From: a virus
DNA length: 61,026 nt
IMG/VR virus record: IMGVR_UViG_3300048592_001388
Coordinates: 1-61,026 of that record
Reading direction: 5' to 3' (one strand)
Part shown: positions 17,543 through 26,232 of the stretch, piece after piece
How positions within the stretch are numbered: position 1 is the first letter of the stretch
Layout of the letters: the number at the start of each line of letters is the position of its first letter
Notes under the pieces: generated by a model
What the model saw: the letters and a program-made list of their open reading frames with translations, nothing else
The model's database searches: none
Told to the model about the DNA's origin: nothing
Made by a program: the position numbers and the translations under genes

Positions 17543-18073
17543 ATGATCCCCTCCGCTCTGATGACCAAGTCTGCCGGCGCGGCGCTGCCCGTCCAGCAGA
17601 ATGCTGTGGCTTCCGCGGCCGACCTCCCCAAATTCACCGTGCAGCAGGTCGCCAACCTGCCGGCGGCGGAACTGCTCCGGCTCCAGCGCGAAGCTGACGC
17701 TGACCTGCGCAAAGCCAAGGCAGTTGCCGCCTGGCTCGAGGCAGCTCTCGGGCTTCGTTACAAGGAATGGGCCCGCCAGGTGCGTTCCCAGGTCCGAAAG
17801 GATGCGGGCACAGTCCGCTTCGAGGACAACGGCGTCACAGTGGTCGCAGACCTCCCGAAAAAAGTGGACTGGGACCAGCGCGAACTCGCCGAACTGGTGG
17901 AGCGCATCAAGTCCTCTGGCGACAATCCGAGTGATTACGTCGAGGTGAGCTTTCGCGTCTCGGAGCGCAAGTACACGGCTTGGCCCACTCCCATCCGCAA
18001 CGCATTCGAACGCGCCCGGACTGTTCGCACGGGCAAGGAGACCTTCGAACTGATGACCGGAGAGGACGCATGA
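17543..18073 (+). CDS. Phage early protein of unknown function, 176 aa
   Basis: A helical segment (residues 30-75, PKFTVQQVANLPAAELLRL ... RKAKAVAAWLEAAL) is followed by a stretch (105-150) with VTVVADLPKKVDWDQRELAELVERI and a C-terminal strand-rich tail. Proteins of this form are found just upstream of Sak4-like ATPases in alphaproteobacterial phages and may be recombination accessories; this is inference from position. Its stop overlaps the start of a 32-codon mini-frame. Confidence 0.7.
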   Translation: MIPSALMTKSAGAALPVQQNAVASAADLPKFTVQQVANLPAAELLRLQREADADLRKAKAVAAWLEAALGLRYKEWARQVRSQVRKDAGTVRFEDNGVTVVADLPKKVDWDQRELAELVERIKSSGDNPSDYVEVSFRVSERKYTAWPTPIRNAFERARTVRTGKETFELMTGEDA

Positions 18074-18168
18074 CGTCCCCGACCCTCCCGGCCGCGCGCA
18101 AGTTCAACGTTGAGATCGCCAACGTTGAACCCACCCCCTTCACTCACTCCGAAAAAGGACCAGTCTGA
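18070..18168 (+). CDS. Possible 32-aa coupled mini-ORF
   Basis: A frame of 32 codons starts at an ATG overlapping the preceding stop (ATGA), and its own stop overlaps the next ATG (TGATG). It exactly fills the gap between two certain phage genes. Such perfect coupling suggests either a real small protein or a translational bridge. It contains an 11-bp inverted repeat that would form a hairpin in the mRNA. No family is recognised. Confidence 0.4.
   Translation: MTSPTLPAARKFNVEIANVEPTPFTHSEKGPV
18102..18130. repeat. 11-bp perfect inverted repeat
   Basis: GTTCAACGTTG at 18102-18112 and its exact complement at 18120-18130 flank a 7-base loop, 38 bp before the start of the Sak4-like gene. No T-tract follows, so it is not a typical terminator. 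It could be an operator or an mRNA hairpin affecting coupling. Confidence 0.6.
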
Positions 18169-18914
18169 TGGCAATCTCCCTTGCCTCTCTCCGCAAGAGC
18201 ACCGCGCTCCAGCCGCCGCGCATCCTGATGCACGGCGTGGCAGGCGTCGGCAAATCCACCTTCGCCGCGAAGGCCGACTCGCCCGTCTTCATCATGACGG
18301 AGGACGGGCTCGGTAAGCTGCAGGTGCCGCATTTTCCGCTGGCGACGAGCTACGCCGATGTGTCGGAGGCCCTCGAGGCGCTGCAGACGGAAGAACATGA
18401 CTATCGCACCGTGGTGATCGACAGCGTCGACTGGCTGGAGCCCCTGATCTGGGCCGAAGCCTGCAAGCGCAACAACTGGTCGTCGATTGAAACCCCGGGC
18501 TTCGGCAAGGGTTATGCCGAGGCCGTCAACATCTGGCGCGAATACATCGACAAGCTGAATGCGCTTCGCGACGAAAAGGGCATGGCGGTGCTCCAGATCG
18601 CGCACACCGATATCAAGCGCTTCGACAGCCCCGAGCACGAGCCTTACGACAGATACGTGATCAAGCTCCAGGCGCGTGCTGCTGCCCTGTTGCAGGAGCA
18701 CTCGGATATCGTGCTCTTCGCCAACTACCAGGTGTCGATCGCAAAGTCGGAGGTCGGCTTCAACAAGAAAGTGGCGCGCGCCCTCGGCACCGGAAAGCGC
18801 GTCATGCACACCGAGGAGCGACCCGCCTTCCTCGCCAAGAACCGTTACGAACTCCCCGAGACCTTGCCCCTCGACTGGTCGGAGTTCGTCAAGGCCATGC
18901 CCCAGCCCAAGTGA
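18168..18914 (+). CDS. Sak4-like phage ATPase (RecA-type single-strand annealing family)
   Basis: This 248-aa ATP-binding protein has Walker A GVAGVGKST at about 24-32 and Walker B VVIDSVDWLEP near 82-92. It has the RecA-like core layout of phage Sak4/AAA_24 NTP-binding proteins, which anneal or pair single-stranded DNA with a partner SSB. It is followed at once by a DUF669 gene, the usual partner, and then by a nuclease and a helicase. The set suggests a phage recombination module. Confidence 0.85.
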   Translation: MAISLASLRKSTALQPPRILMHGVAGVGKSTFAAKADSPVFIMTEDGLGKLQVPHFPLATSYADVSEALEALQTEEHDYRTVVIDSVDWLEPLIWAEACKRNNWSSIETPGFGKGYAEAVNIWREYIDKLNALRDEKGMAVLQIAHTDIKRFDSPEHEPYDRYVIKLQARAAALLQEHSDIVLFANYQVSIAKSEVGFNKKVARALGTGKRVMHTEERPAFLAKNRYELPETLPLDWSEFVKAMPQPK

Positions 18915-18938
18915 TCCAGCCCTGACAGGAGAAGACAG

Positions 18939-19442
18939 ATGGCACGTTTCGACAATTCCTTCGACGCAACCGGCATCGAACCCGCAGCAGGCTACGATGT
19001 GCTGCCCGCGGGCAAGTATGTGGCCCAGATCATCGAGAGCGAGATGCGGGTGACCAACAATGGCATGGGCCAGTTCCTCTGGCTCATGCTCGACATTCTC
19101 GAGGGTCCCTACAAGGGCCGCAAGGTGTTCGACCAGCTGAACCTCGTCAACCAGAACCCGACCACGGTCGAGATCGCCCAGCGTGCGCTCTCTGCGATCT
19201 GCCATGCCACCGGCAAGCTGCAGGTTACCGACAGCGAAGAGCTGCACCTCATCCCGATGACCATCCAGGTGACGGTGAAACCGCCCAAGAACGGCTACGG
19301 CGAGCGCAACGCGATCCGCTACCTCGTGCCGAAGGACGGGGTCCCGTCCGGCGCGTCGGTGAAGCCTCAGCCCGCGTCAGCCGCCGCTGCGCCGGCCGCC
19401 CCGGCGAAGATCGCTTCGGCGCCCTGGAACAAGAAGGCCTGA
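18939..19442 (+). CDS. DUF669 single-stranded DNA-binding-like protein
   Basis: This 167-aa protein has the DUF669 pattern: an N-terminal FDATGIEP-PAGYDVLPAGKYVAQI segment, a central LILEGPYKGRKVFDQLNL-like core and a VTVKPPKNGYGERN strand. The tail is rich in Ala and Pro and ends with hydrophobic residues, like SSB tails. DUF669 proteins pair with Sak4-type ATPases in phages and are thought to coat single-stranded DNA. A GGAGAAGA ribosome site precedes the start. Confidence 0.85.
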   Translation: MARFDNSFDATGIEPAAGYDVLPAGKYVAQIIESEMRVTNNGMGQFLWLMLDILEGPYKGRKVFDQLNLVNQNPTTVEIAQRALSAICHATGKLQVTDSEELHLIPMTIQVTVKPPKNGYGERNAIRYLVPKDGVPSGASVKPQPASAAAAPAAPAKIASAPWNKKA

Positions 19443-19505
19443 TGACCATAGCTGCCGGGGCCCGACGGCTGCGGCAGCACCCTCCCTCCAACTGAGAGAA
19501 CTCAC

Positions 19506-19868
19506 ATGACAGACCTGTCCAGTGCGGCCCTCGCGGCCGCAAACGCCCCCGGCTTGCCCGATGCCCGACTGCGCCTGATCGAACTCGACGATGCCATTGC
19601 CAGGATACGCACCCAGATCGCCACCGCCGATCTGGCGCGCCAGAGGCATCGCAAGCCTATTGACCCCGACTGGTTCCACAAGGCGCGCACTGCGCTGCGC
19701 CATCTCTGCCGCGAGCGTGCGGAGCTTGTTGCCCTCGGCACCGCGCAGCGCCGCCGCGAGACGATGAAGGACGCCCTCATCGGCGTGCTGCGCGAGCGCC
19801 ATGACGAGGACGCCTGGGCCGCCGTTCTGGCCGAGGCGAGGCTTCGCAGCTACGGGGAGGGCGCCTGA
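19506..19868 (+). CDS. Small helical phage protein, unknown function
   Basis: This 120-aa protein is almost wholly helical, with a central DPDWFHKARTALRHLCRERAEL segment and many Arg residues (charged helices). It ends on the first base of the next start (TGATG coupling) and begins 64 bp after the DUF669 gene. It probably belongs to the recombination module, but no domain can be named. A coiled-coil accessory of the nuclease or helicase is one possibility. Confidence 0.65.
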   Translation: MTDLSSAALAAANAPGLPDARLRLIELDDAIARIRTQIATADLARQRHRKPIDPDWFHKARTALRHLCRERAELVALGTAQRRRETMKDALIGVLRERHDEDAWAAVLAEARLRSYGEGA

Positions 19869-20815
19869 TGGCCGAACTTCCCGCACCCCCGATGCCGACG
19901 CTTTCAGCGATCTATGCCGCCTATGAGGCAGAGCAGGGCGATGGCTTCCGCGATCACCTCGGCGCCTCGCTCATCGGCAAGACCTGCACCCGCGCCCTCT
20001 GGTACGATTTTCGCTGGGTGACGACCTCGCGGCATCCCGGCCGGCTTCTCCGCCTGTTCGAGACAGGACAGCTGGAGGAGGCGCGCCTCGTGCGCAATCT
20101 CCGTGCGACCGGTGCCACCGTGCTCGAGGTCGATCCCGAAACCGGCCGCCAGTTCCGCGTCGAGGCGCATGCCGGGCAATTCGGCGGATCACTCGACGGC
20201 GTGGCGATCGGCCTCCTCGAGGCGCCAAAGACCTGGCACGTGCTCGAGTTCAAGACGCATTCGGTCAAGAGCTTCGCCGATCTGGTAGCCAAGGGCGTCG
20301 TCGCCTCCAAGCCCCAGCATGCGGCGCAGATGCAGGTCTACATGCATCTGACGGGCATCAGCCGCGCGCTTTACGTGGCGGTGTGCAAGGACACCGACGC
20401 GCTGCACATCGAGAGGGTCGAAGCCGACAAGGCATCTGCCGAGTGGCTGCTCGAGAAGGCCGGCCGCATCATCTTTGCCCAGCGTCCGCCGTCCCGCATC
20501 AGCGAGGATCCCGCCTGGTACGAGTGCCGCATGTGCGCGCACCACGATGTCTGCCATGGCGGCGGGGCCGCGGCCGTGAACTGCCGCACCTGCCTTCACG
20601 CCACGCCGCTCGAGGGTGGCTGGCACTGCGCCCGTCACGACCGGATGCAGGGTTCGCAGGAGCAGCGTGACGCCTGTGAAAGGCATTTGTTCATTCCCGA
20701 TCTGGTTCCCGGCGAGGTGACCGATGCCGGCGATGACCATGTCGCCTACCGCATGAAGGACGGCGCCATCTGGGTCAATGATGCGCGCGCGGAGACGGAG
20801 GTGACGTCATGCTGA
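19868..20815 (+). CDS. PD-(D/E)XK family nuclease (Cas4/AddB-like)
   Basis: This 315-aa protein has a nuclease core: GGSLDGV with the metal-binding Asp near 104, LEFKTH (E-x-K) near 122-127, and AAQMQVYMH near 155. A later Cys/His-rich section (CRMCAHHDVCHGG, then CRTC and C...C) could hold an iron-sulfur cluster or zinc, as in Cas4-like enzymes. It overlaps the helicase start by seven bases. It likely resects DNA for phage recombination beside Sak4. The extra Cys-rich module after the core is unusual in length. Confidence 0.85.
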   Translation: MAELPAPPMPTLSAIYAAYEAEQGDGFRDHLGASLIGKTCTRALWYDFRWVTTSRHPGRLLRLFETGQLEEARLVRNLRATGATVLEVDPETGRQFRVEAHAGQFGGSLDGVAIGLLEAPKTWHVLEFKTHSVKSFADLVAKGVVASKPQHAAQMQVYMHLTGISRALYVAVCKDTDALHIERVEADKASAEWLLEKAGRIIFAQRPPSRISEDPAWYECRMCAHHDVCHGGGAAAVNCRTCLHATPLEGGWHCARHDRMQGSQEQRDACERHLFIPDLVPGEVTDAGDDHVAYRMKDGAIWVNDARAETEVTSC

Positions 20816-22542
20816 GCCTCCGTCCCTACCAGCAGGCCGCGATCGGTACGATCTACGCCTATTTCGAGGACCACAAGGGCAACCCGCTCATCGTGATCCC
20901 GACGGCCGGAGGCAAGAGCCTGGTGCTGGCTGCTTTCTCCGAGGGCGTCCTCAAGGCCTGGCCCGACCAGCGCATTCTCATCGTCACCCATGTGCGGGAG
21001 CTGATCGCCCAGAATCACGCTGAGATGATCGGATTGTGGCCCGAGGCACCGGCGGGAATCTACTCCGCCGGTCTCGGCAAACGCGAGGCGGATGCGCGCA
21101 TCCTCTTCGCTGGCATCCAGTCGGTACACCGCAAGGCTGTCGAGATCGGTCACTGCGATCTCGTGCTGATCGACGAGGCGCATCTGATCCCGGTCGCTTC
21201 CGCCACCATGTACCGCCGCTTCCTGGGCGAACTCACCGCCATCAACCCGAAGCTCAAGGTAATCGGCTTCACGGCGACGCCCTATCGGCTCGACAGCGGC
21301 ATGCTGCACGAGGGCGACGGGGCGCTGTTCACCGACATCGCCTACGAGGTCTCGGTCCGGGACTTGATTGACAGCGGCTACCTCTGTCCGCTGGTCAGCA
21401 AGCAGCCGAAGACAAAACTCGATGTTACCGGGGTCGGCAGCCGCGGCGGCGAGTTCATCGCCAGCGAGCTGCAGGCGGCGGTCGACAAGGAGGCGGTGAC
21501 AAAGGCCGCCGTAGCCGAGATCGTGGCCTGCGGTCAGGATCGCAAGTCGTGGCTCGCCTTCTGCTCCGGCGTCGATCACGCCCGCCATGTCGCCGAAGAA
21601 TTTCGCAGGCATGATATCAGCTGCGAAACGATCTTCGGCCATACCTCGAAGGACGAGCGCGACCGGATCATTGCCGCCTTCAAGCGGCAGGAGATTCGCG
21701 CACTTGCCTCCATGGGCGTGCTGACCACCGGCTTCAACGCCCCGGTGGTCGATCTTATCGCCATGCTGCGGCCGACCAAATCGGCCGGGCTCTACGTCCA
21801 GATGGCAGGCCGTGGCACGCGACTGGCGCCCGGCAAGCAGAACTGCCTTGTTCTCGACTTCGCCGGCAATGTCAGCCGCCATGGCCCCATTGACCTGGTA
21901 CGCCCGAAGCGGCCCGGCGAGGGTGGCGACGGCCTGGCGCCCACCAAGGTCTGCCCGGAGTGCGACAGCATCATTCCCCTCGCCGCCAGCGAATGTCCGG
22001 ACTGCGGCTTCGTCTTTCCGGCTCGGGAGGTGAAGATTGTCCCGACGGCGGCCACGCTGCCGGTGCTTTCGCCGAAGCACCCGCCGTGGCTTGCTGTGAA
22101 CGACGTCATGTACGTCCGGCACGAGAAGGCCGGCGGGCTGCCCTCGCTCAGGGTGACCTACCGCTGCGGGCTTTCCGCCTACAGCGAATGGGTCTGCTTC
22201 GAGCATTCCGGCTATGCGCGGCGCAAGGCCGAGGAGTGGTGGCAACTGCGCGCATCGGGAACGCCGTTCCCGCTCACCGTCGCGGAGGCGCTCGCCCGCA
22301 GGTCCGAGCTCAGGCGCCCATCCGCCATCATGGTCGAGACCGTCGGCCGTTTCTTCGAGGTCAAGCGCGCGAGGTTCAACGCATGTCCATCCCCGGCCTC
22401 TGCGCCGTCTGCCACCGGCAAGCCCGTCACCATGGCTGGTTCGATGCAGCCTTCCCCGCATCGGACCCCCGCCGCGACGCCAGCCGGAAACGGCTCTGCA
22501 GCCGGCTCTGCCAGGACATCTGTCACGGGAGGAAAGGCATGA
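20809..22542 (+). CDS. SF2 DEAD/DEAH-box helicase
   Basis: This 577-aa helicase has an RPYQQAA Q-like motif, Walker A PTAGGKS at about 35-41, DEAH at 126-129, TATP at about 158, and motif VI QMAGRGTR near 341. It ends with a zinc-ribbon (CPECDSIIPL...CPDC) and a C-terminal domain. The last 50 residues, Ala/Pro/Thr/Gly-rich, are read through the start of the next gene in another frame and may be non-conserved. It follows the nuclease by a seven-base overlap. Probable role: unwinding in phage replication or recombination. Confidence 0.9.
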   Translation: MLSLRPYQQAAIGTIYAYFEDHKGNPLIVIPTAGGKSLVLAAFSEGVLKAWPDQRILIVTHVRELIAQNHAEMIGLWPEAPAGIYSAGLGKREADARILFAGIQSVHRKAVEIGHCDLVLIDEAHLIPVASATMYRRFLGELTAINPKLKVIGFTATPYRLDSGMLHEGDGALFTDIAYEVSVRDLIDSGYLCPLVSKQPKTKLDVTGVGSRGGEFIASELQAAVDKEAVTKAAVAEIVACGQDRKSWLAFCSGVDHARHVAEEFRRHDISCETIFGHTSKDERDRIIAAFKRQEIRALASMGVLTTGFNAPVVDLIAMLRPTKSAGLYVQMAGRGTRLAPGKQNCLVLDFAGNVSRHGPIDLVRPKRPGEGGDGLAPTKVCPECDSIIPLAASECPDCGFVFPAREVKIVPTAATLPVLSPKHPPWLAVNDVMYVRHEKAGGLPSLRVTYRCGLSAYSEWVCFEHSGYARRKAEEWWQLRASGTPFPLTVAEALARRSELRRPSAIMVETVGRFFEVKRARFNACPSPASAPSATGKPVTMAGSMQPSPHRTPAATPAGNGSAAGSARTSVTGGKA

Positions 22543-22763
22543 TCGATCCGACCCCGAACGAGAAAGCCGCCATGGACAATGGCGGCCGCATGGGCGGCGA
22601 ATATCTCGAGAGCATCGGCAAGACCGATCTCGCGGCCCTCGATTCTACCGAGTGGGACTGCTTCGTCGAGGCGGTCGTCACCGGTTACTGCGACCATCTG
22701 CGCGATCTCGCAGCCCGCGACCGCGCCCGTCTCGATTCCATGACCGCGGAGGTGCCCTTCTGA
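22383..22763 (+). CDS. DUF6511 zinc-binding phage protein
   Basis: This 126-aa frame starts inside the helicase gene and overlaps it out of frame by 160 bases. The N-terminus CAVCHRQ...CSRLCQDIC gives a four-Cys zinc knuckle, followed by a KGMIDPTPNEKAAM signature and a helical region (EWDCFVEAVVTGYCDHLRDL). This matches what I know as DUF6511, a small protein next to primase genes in alphaproteobacterial phages. Its stop overlaps the primase start (TGATG). The role is unknown; a replication accessory is likely. Confidence 0.8.
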   Translation: MSIPGLCAVCHRQARHHGWFDAAFPASDPRRDASRKRLCSRLCQDICHGRKGMIDPTPNEKAAMDNGGRMGGEYLESIGKTDLAALDSTEWDCFVEAVVTGYCDHLRDLAARDRARLDSMTAEVPF

Positions 22764-25060
22764 TGACCGTCCAATCCCACATGGCGCGTTTCGGCGCGCA
22801 GCTTCTGACCAATGGCTATACGATCCTGCCGATCCAGCCCGGCACCAAGAAGCCCGGCCGTCACGCGCGCGGCAAGTGGCATGACTACGGCGAATGGAAC
22901 CGCCACGCGGCCCGCGCCACCACCGAGGTCGAGGTGGCGACCTGGTCGAAGTGGCCGGGCTGCGGCATCGGCATCGTGGGCGGCGCGGTTGCCGCACTCG
23001 ACATCGACATCCGCGAGGATGCCGAGCTCGCGCTCAGGATCGAAGCCCTTGCCCGCGAGCGGCTTGGCGATACGCCCGCGCTGCGGATCGGCAAGGCGCC
23101 CAAGCGCATGCTGGTCTATCGCACGGCGGAGCCGTTTAAGGGCATCAAGCGGCATCCGCTGGAGGTCCTGTGCCTCGGCCAGCAGTTCCTCGCCTATGCC
23201 GATCATCCGGACACGGGTGCGCCCTATGCCTGGCCGGAAGAAGGGCTGGCCGATCTCGACATCTCGCAGCTTCCGGAGATCGGCGAGGCGGCGGCCCGCG
23301 CCTTCCTGGAGGAGGCGCACGCGCTCCTGCCAAGCGAACTGCGGCAGAGCAGCCTCAACTGCGACGCCAACGGCGCTACGCCGCAAGGTCATGCCGCGCC
23401 GGGGTCCAGCCAGGTCGGAACGCTTCCCGCGATCGAGGCGGCGCTTGGGCATATTCCCAATGCCGAACTCGATTATGACAGCTGGATGCGCGTCGGCATG
23501 GCGTTGAAAGGCGCGCTCGGTGAGGAGGGCGGCGGTCTCTTCGCCGCATGGTCGGCGCAGGCAGCCAAGAACGATCCCGCCACGACGGCGAAGTCGTGGC
23601 TGAGCTTTCATCCTGATCGTATCGGAGCGGGAACGATCTATCATCTCGCCATGGAGCGCGGCTGGCAGCCGGAGCCCGGCCTCGTGCTCGACGGCGCGCG
23701 GGAGGAGGGCGAGGAGCATCCGGCAGCCGCCATGCTCGCCCGCCTGACGCGGCAGGCTGCGGCGGAGCCGGAGCATTCTGTTGCCGAGGAAAGGCCCGCG
23801 GCGCCCTTCGAACTGGTCATCCCCGACGGCCTGGTGGGCGATCTTGCCAGCTACATGATCGCCACCGCCCGGCGTCCCCAGCCACTGCTGTCCCTAGGCG
23901 CCAGCCTCTGCGCCATCGGCGCGCTGATGGGCAGGCTCTACCGGACCGAGAGCAATCTCCGCTCCAACCTCTATGTCGTTGGCATCGCCGACAGCGGCTC
24001 TGGCAAGAACCACGCCCGCGAGATCGTCAACGAGGTGTTCTTCGAGGCCGGATTCGCCAATCATCTCGGCGGCAACAAGATCGCCTCCGGGGCCGGCCTG
24101 CTGACAGCACTTCACCGTCAGCCCGCAATTCTCTTCCAAATCGATGAGTTCGGCATGTTCCTCTCCGCCGCGGCGGACAGGAAGCGCAGCCCCCGGCACA
24201 TCACCGAAATCCTCGACAACATGACCGAGCTTTACACGGCGGCGGGCGGCATCTTCCTCGGCGCGGAATATGCGAACCGGGACGGCGCAAACGAACGCCG
24301 GGACATCGTCCAGCCCTGTCTCTGCCTCTACGGCACGACGACGCCCCTGCATTTCTGGGGCGCGCTGCAGGGCGCCAATGTCGTCGACGGTTCGCTGGCG
24401 CGCTTCATCATCCTGCCGAGCGATGAGGATTACCCGGACGAGAACCTTACCGCAGGACTCCGGCAGGCGCCGTCGGCGCTGGTCGACGGGCTGCAGCGCA
24501 TCGCGGAGGGCGGGGGGCTCCAGCGAGGCAATCTGTCGGGCGTCACATCGGGCCCCAACACCGCCGTGAACCCCGCCATCGTCCCCATGACGGAGGAGGC
24601 GAAGGCGTGCTTCGCGGGCCTGAGCGTACAGCTGACGGAAGAACTGCGCGCCGCCTCGGGGACGGCCTATACGGCGATCCTCGCGCGCATTGGCGAGAAT
24701 GCCATGAAGCTGGCGCTGATCGTTGCCGTGGGACGCGATCCGTCGCGGCCCGTGATCGAGCTTGGGGATGCCGAATGGGCCATCGGCTTCGTGCGGCACT
24801 TTGCGAAGCGGACAATGGATGCGGTCGAGCGTCATGTCGCGGACACCGAGACCGAGGCTCACCTCAAGCGTATCCGGGAGATCATCCGTGCGGCGGGCAG
24901 TGAAGGCGTCTCCAAATCGGAAATCACCCGGGCCTCGCAGTGGCTGAAAGCGCGCGACCGCGATGATATACTGGCCACGTTGACCGAGAGCGGTGATATC
25001 ATGCCGGTCATGCGTAACACCGCCGGACGCAAGGCCATGGTCTTCCGGCTCGTGAGGTGA
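22763..25060 (+). CDS. Primase-polymerase / helicase fusion replication protein
   Basis: The protein is 765 aa, with the start placed at the ATG overlapping the DUF6511 stop; the frame is open far upstream but that part is a shadow of the helicase. Residues 5-190 are an AEP-type primpol domain with ALDIDIRED as the metal-binding Asp pair. Residues 215-290 match a PriCT-2-like segment (DYDSWMRVGMALKG). The C-terminal half is an ATPase with GIADSGSGKNHA as P-loop and ILFQIDEFGMF as Walker B, in the DUF3987 manner. It should prime and unwind DNA at the phage origin. Confidence 0.88.
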   Translation: MTVQSHMARFGAQLLTNGYTILPIQPGTKKPGRHARGKWHDYGEWNRHAARATTEVEVATWSKWPGCGIGIVGGAVAALDIDIREDAELALRIEALARERLGDTPALRIGKAPKRMLVYRTAEPFKGIKRHPLEVLCLGQQFLAYADHPDTGAPYAWPEEGLADLDISQLPEIGEAAARAFLEEAHALLPSELRQSSLNCDANGATPQGHAAPGSSQVGTLPAIEAALGHIPNAELDYDSWMRVGMALKGALGEEGGGLFAAWSAQAAKNDPATTAKSWLSFHPDRIGAGTIYHLAMERGWQPEPGLVLDGAREEGEEHPAAAMLARLTRQAAAEPEHSVAEERPAAPFELVIPDGLVGDLASYMIATARRPQPLLSLGASLCAIGALMGRLYRTESNLRSNLYVVGIADSGSGKNHAREIVNEVFFEAGFANHLGGNKIASGAGLLTALHRQPAILFQIDEFGMFLSAAADRKRSPRHITEILDNMTELYTAAGGIFLGAEYANRDGANERRDIVQPCLCLYGTTTPLHFWGALQGANVVDGSLARFIILPSDEDYPDENLTAGLRQAPSALVDGLQRIAEGGGLQRGNLSGVTSGPNTAVNPAIVPMTEEAKACFAGLSVQLTEELRAASGTAYTAILARIGENAMKLALIVAVGRDPSRPVIELGDAEWAIGFVRHFAKRTMDAVERHVADTETEAHLKRIREIIRAAGSEGVSKSEITRASQWLKARDRDDILATLTESGDIMPVMRNTAGRKAMVFRLVR

Positions 25061-25459
25061 ATCGGCGCCTGCAGGTTCTTTCAAACCGCCACCTCTGCCT
25101 TGAATAAGAAAGTTCTGGTCTAACATATGGAAATCGCGTGAGAAAAGAGAACCATCCCCTTCTTTCAATCTTTCAAAGGGAATAGAGTACTATCTCGCGT
25201 GTGCGCGCGCGGTATAAATAGAATAGACCCCTACCTATATAAAATAATAATAATATAAATAAGTAGAGGACCCCAGCCATTCCAAAGGCTTGGAGGCCAA
25301 CTTCCTTCAAGAGGCGCCTCTTGAAGCCTTGAAAGAACCCGCCGGACGGCTTTGCTGCCCTGCGGATGACCTGACCAGACCCCTTTCGGGTCCGGGCGAT
25401 GCGCCTCCCTCACCGGACAGCGGCTTCGCCCCGGCCGCCAACCCGAAGAGGAGGTCGTC
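25061..25459. other. AT-rich intergenic region, candidate phage replication origin
   Basis: This is 399 bases with no gene, between the primase and a RuvC-like gene. It holds four copies of CTTTCAA (25078, 25162, 25170 and, reversed, 25329), a strongly AT-rich core at about 25211-25263 in a GC-rich genome, and a 22-bp perfect palindrome. An 11-bp inverted repeat GGTTCTTTCAA (25074-25084) pairs with 25329-25339. The combination of iteron-like heptamers, a DUE-like tract and an adjacent primase gene suggests an origin. Confidence 0.45.
25305..25326. repeat. 22-bp perfect palindrome
   Basis: The two 11-base halves (CTTCAAGAGGC and its complement) meet without a loop at 25315/25316. It lies just right of the AT-rich tract, 134 bp before the RuvC-like gene. 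No T-run follows, so it is more likely a protein-binding site than a terminator. Confidence 0.6.
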
Positions 25460-25948
25460 ATGACCCGTTCCCCTGAACATATCGCGAGTGTCCTCGCGCT
25501 CGATCTGGGCAGCACCACTGGATGGGCTGTCCGCAACAGCCGCTGCCGCGTCCTGCATGGCACGGCGGTGTTCCGGCCCAGCCGCTTTGAAGGCGGTGGC
25601 ATGCGCTACCTCCGTTTCGGCAAGTGGCTGGACCAGACGCTGGAGGTTACCGGCGGCGTCGATGCCGTCTACTACGAAGCGGTGCGGCGGCATCTCGGCA
25701 CCGATGCCAGCCACGTCTATGGCGGTCTGCTCGCCACGCTGACGGCCTGGTGCGAGGGGCAGAGCATCCCCTACAGCGGCGTGCCCGTCGGTACATGGAA
25801 ACGCCACGCCTGTGGAAAGGGCAATGCCGACAAGCAGGCGGTGATCGATGCCATGCGCGCGCGCGGCTTCGAGCCCGCCGACGACAACGAGGCGGATGCC
25901 ATCGCCATTCTGCTCTGGGCCCTCGAGACGAACGGAGGCTTGGCATGA
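25460..25948 (+). CDS. RuvC-like Holliday junction resolvase
   Basis: This 162-aa protein has a RuvC/RNase H fold. The first catalytic Asp15 is in LALDLGSTTGWA, the Glu in VYYEAV (about 71), and the C-terminal acidic pair lies in DNEADAIAIL (about 146-150). An AGGAGG ribosome site precedes the ATG. Phage RuvC-like proteins resolve branched DNA before packaging. It is coupled to the following DUF6378 gene by an ATGA overlap. Confidence 0.9.
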   Translation: MTRSPEHIASVLALDLGSTTGWAVRNSRCRVLHGTAVFRPSRFEGGGMRYLRFGKWLDQTLEVTGGVDAVYYEAVRRHLGTDASHVYGGLLATLTAWCEGQSIPYSGVPVGTWKRHACGKGNADKQAVIDAMRARGFEPADDNEADAIAILLWALETNGGLA

Positions 25949-26229
25949 GCACTCCAGCGGAAATGTTCCTGAAGCACGTCGCCAATGTGATCGCCGAGCG
26001 CAGCTCCCAGTACGGCGACGCCAGCAGCAACATGGCGGCCATCGCTGCACGGTGGTCGGCCACGCTGGGAAGGGAAATCACCCCGGCGCAGGTGGTGCTG
26101 TGCCTGCTCGACCTGAAGCTGGCGCGCCTCGCCCACGATCCCACCCACGAAGACTCGGCAGTGGATGTCTGCGGCTATGCCGCGTTGCTGCGCGAGCTGA
26201 TCGAAACCTCGAACACGGAAGGACGCTGA
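25945..26229 (+). CDS. DUF6378 domain phage protein
   Basis: This 94-aa helical protein has a RSSQYGDASSNMAAIAARW segment and a C-terminal DSAVDVCGYAALLRELI. It resembles the phage DUF6378 family (small MazG-like helical proteins). Its start overlaps the RuvC-like stop. A link to nucleotide handling is possible through the MazG-like fold, but activity has not been shown to my knowledge. Confidence 0.75.
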   Translation: MSTPAEMFLKHVANVIAERSSQYGDASSNMAAIAARWSATLGREITPAQVVLCLLDLKLARLAHDPTHEDSAVDVCGYAALLRELIETSNTEGR

Positions 26230-26232
26230 ACC

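Noticed and set aside
15358-17718. Long minus-strand reading frame of about 786 codons
   Set aside because: It lies opposite the kinase-like, response regulator and HTH genes, has no domain motif, and is explained by high GC at third positions.
20746-22461. Minus-strand frame of about 571 codons opposite the SF2 helicase
   Set aside because: No recognised motif and the plus strand carries a full set of helicase motifs.
22214-22762. N-terminal extension of the primase-helicase protein by about 180 codons
   Set aside because: The extension is Arg/Pro/Ser-rich, overlaps the helicase and DUF6511 genes, and the ATG at 22763 is coupled to the upstream stop.
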